NCBI GenBank assembly: GCA_036272195.1
Contig: DATAZE010000035.1
Location: 124,001 to 188,000, forward strand
Reading direction: 5' to 3'
Length of the DNA stretch: 64,000 nucleotides
DNA from: DASXHY01 sp036272195
Lineage (GTDB): Bacteria > Verrucomicrobiota > Verrucomicrobiia > Limisphaerales > DASXHY01
Shown: positions 63,522 through 64,000 of the stretch, in pieces
Position numbering within the stretch: the stretch's first letter is position 1
Layout: each line of letters begins with the position of its first letter
Notes under the pieces: generated by a model
Told to the model about the DNA's origin: nothing
Databases searched by the model: none
The model's input: the letters and a program-made list of their open reading frames with translations, nothing else
Made by a program: the position numbers and the translations under genes

Positions 63522-64000
63522 ATGAACAAACTGAGCATTGAAGAAAAAGTCCGGGTGGTTGCCTGTTTGGTTGAGGGCAACAGCCTCCGCGCTACAACGC
63601 GCATGACTGGCACGCACCGGACTGCGATTCAAAAGCTCTTGGTTGAACTTGGCGCGGCTTGTTCCGCCTATCAGGATAAAGTTTTTCGCAATCTCAAGCT
63701 CACACATATCCAGTGCGATGAAATTTGGGCTTTCGTCGGCTGCAAACAAAAGAACGTCGAGACAACCGAACACATGCGCAAGCAGTGGGGCGACGTTTGG
63801 ACGTGGACGGCTTTGGATTCAAAAACGAAACTTGTCCCCTGCTGGTATGTCGGAACCCGTGACGGCGGCGCGGCTTATCATTTCATTCACGATCTCAAAG
63901 GCCGCTTGGCAAATCGCGTCCAATTAACCACGGATGGCCATAAGGCGTATTTGCACGCGATTGAAGATGCTTTTGGCACCGAAGTTGATTATGCGATGCT
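63522..64000 (+). CDS. IS1-family transposase (3' partial)
   Basis: The open frame from ATG 63522 runs off the window end. The N-terminus MNKLSIEEKVRVVACLVEGN is the small helix-turn-helix domain of single-frame IS1-type transposases (no -1 frameshift needed). The catalytic domain begins at HIQCDEIWAFVGCKQKNVE (first Asp) and continues through TWTALDSKTKLVPCWYVGTRD to VQLTTDGHKAYLHAIEDAFG (second Asp). DDE transposases cut and rejoin DNA at the element ends. Terminal repeats and target duplication cannot be judged because the right half is missing. Confidence 0.88.
   Translation, partial: MNKLSIEEKVRVVACLVEGNSLRATTRMTGTHRTAIQKLLVELGAACSAYQDKVFRNLKLTHIQCDEIWAFVGCKQKNVETTEHMRKQWGDVWTWTALDSKTKLVPCWYVGTRDGGAAYHFIHDLKGRLANRVQLTTDGHKAYLHAIEDAFGTEVDYAM

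Noticed and set aside
1..64000. CRISPR array, rRNA genes or prophage structural genes
   Set aside because: No regularly spaced direct repeats, rRNA sequence or recognisable phage capsid/tail modules were found. The S74 domain is on a cellular-type surface protein.

Overview
The window looks like chromosomal DNA from a free-living member of the Verrucomicrobiota, most likely the Pedosphaera-like lineage. This placement is inferred, not searched. It rests on moderately high GC, weak or absent Shine-Dalgarno sites, many secreted proteins with FN3-like or asparagine/threonine-rich domains, palindromic elements at gene ends, a TGS-less threonyl-tRNA synthetase, and GH105/DUF4861 polysaccharide genes beside housekeeping genes.

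Layout. 1-10.3 kb: the 3' part of a giant RCC1/FN3/Rhs protein with a nuclease-like C-terminal tip, followed by a candidate immunity gene. 10.4-24.2 kb: GH2 hydrolase, MFS exporter, tandem-thioredoxin protein, DUF192 lipoprotein + nadE, a secreted protein, hemL, zinc-ribbon acetyltransferase, RF-like GGQ protein, fbaB and a lytic transglycosylase. 24.2-26.1 kb: decayed DNA and a REP-type (RAYT) transposase with terminal inverted repeats. 26.3-30.9 kb: an opgG-X-opgH periplasmic glucan operon whose first gene has a palindromic element built into its 5' end. 31-32.7 kb: tRNA-Gly(CCC), a WD40 remnant and a secreted protein. 33.0-34.2 kb: a PadR regulator overlapping a gene that fuses a PadR-associated prefix domain to a CcsA-like haem-handling domain, with a perfect operator inside the promoter. 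34.3-36.6 kb: luciferase-like oxidoreductase and a frameshifted FAD monooxygenase. 37-44.3 kb: a beta-roll/S74 surface protein, a secreted protein, a 32-residue-repeat protein and a DUF1573-cytochrome fusion. 44.6-49.6 kb: a small membrane protein, xdhC, a GAF protein, then thrS (with an apparent threonine attenuator) and a DsbA-family gene. 49.7-57.8 kb: S46 peptidase, small proteins, DUF4861 + GH105, mgtE and a small membrane protein. 58-61.4 kb: ThDP oxidase-like enzyme, PfpI protein, TPR protein. 61.5-64 kb: an accessory patch with a HigA/ImmA fusion, a partner gene and an IS1-family transposase running off the end.

How the genes work together. The clearest functional units are opgG-X-opgH (glucan synthesis), DUF4861-GH105 (pectin/rhamnogalacturonan side-chain processing), padR-ccsA-like (autoregulated haem-related membrane protein), leader-thrS-dsbA (threonine-responsive synthetase expression) and Rhs-immunity. 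The two observations most likely to be undescribed are the short leader peptide with three consecutive Thr codons plus terminator upstream of thrS, and the padR/prefix-domain/CcsA-like fusion module.
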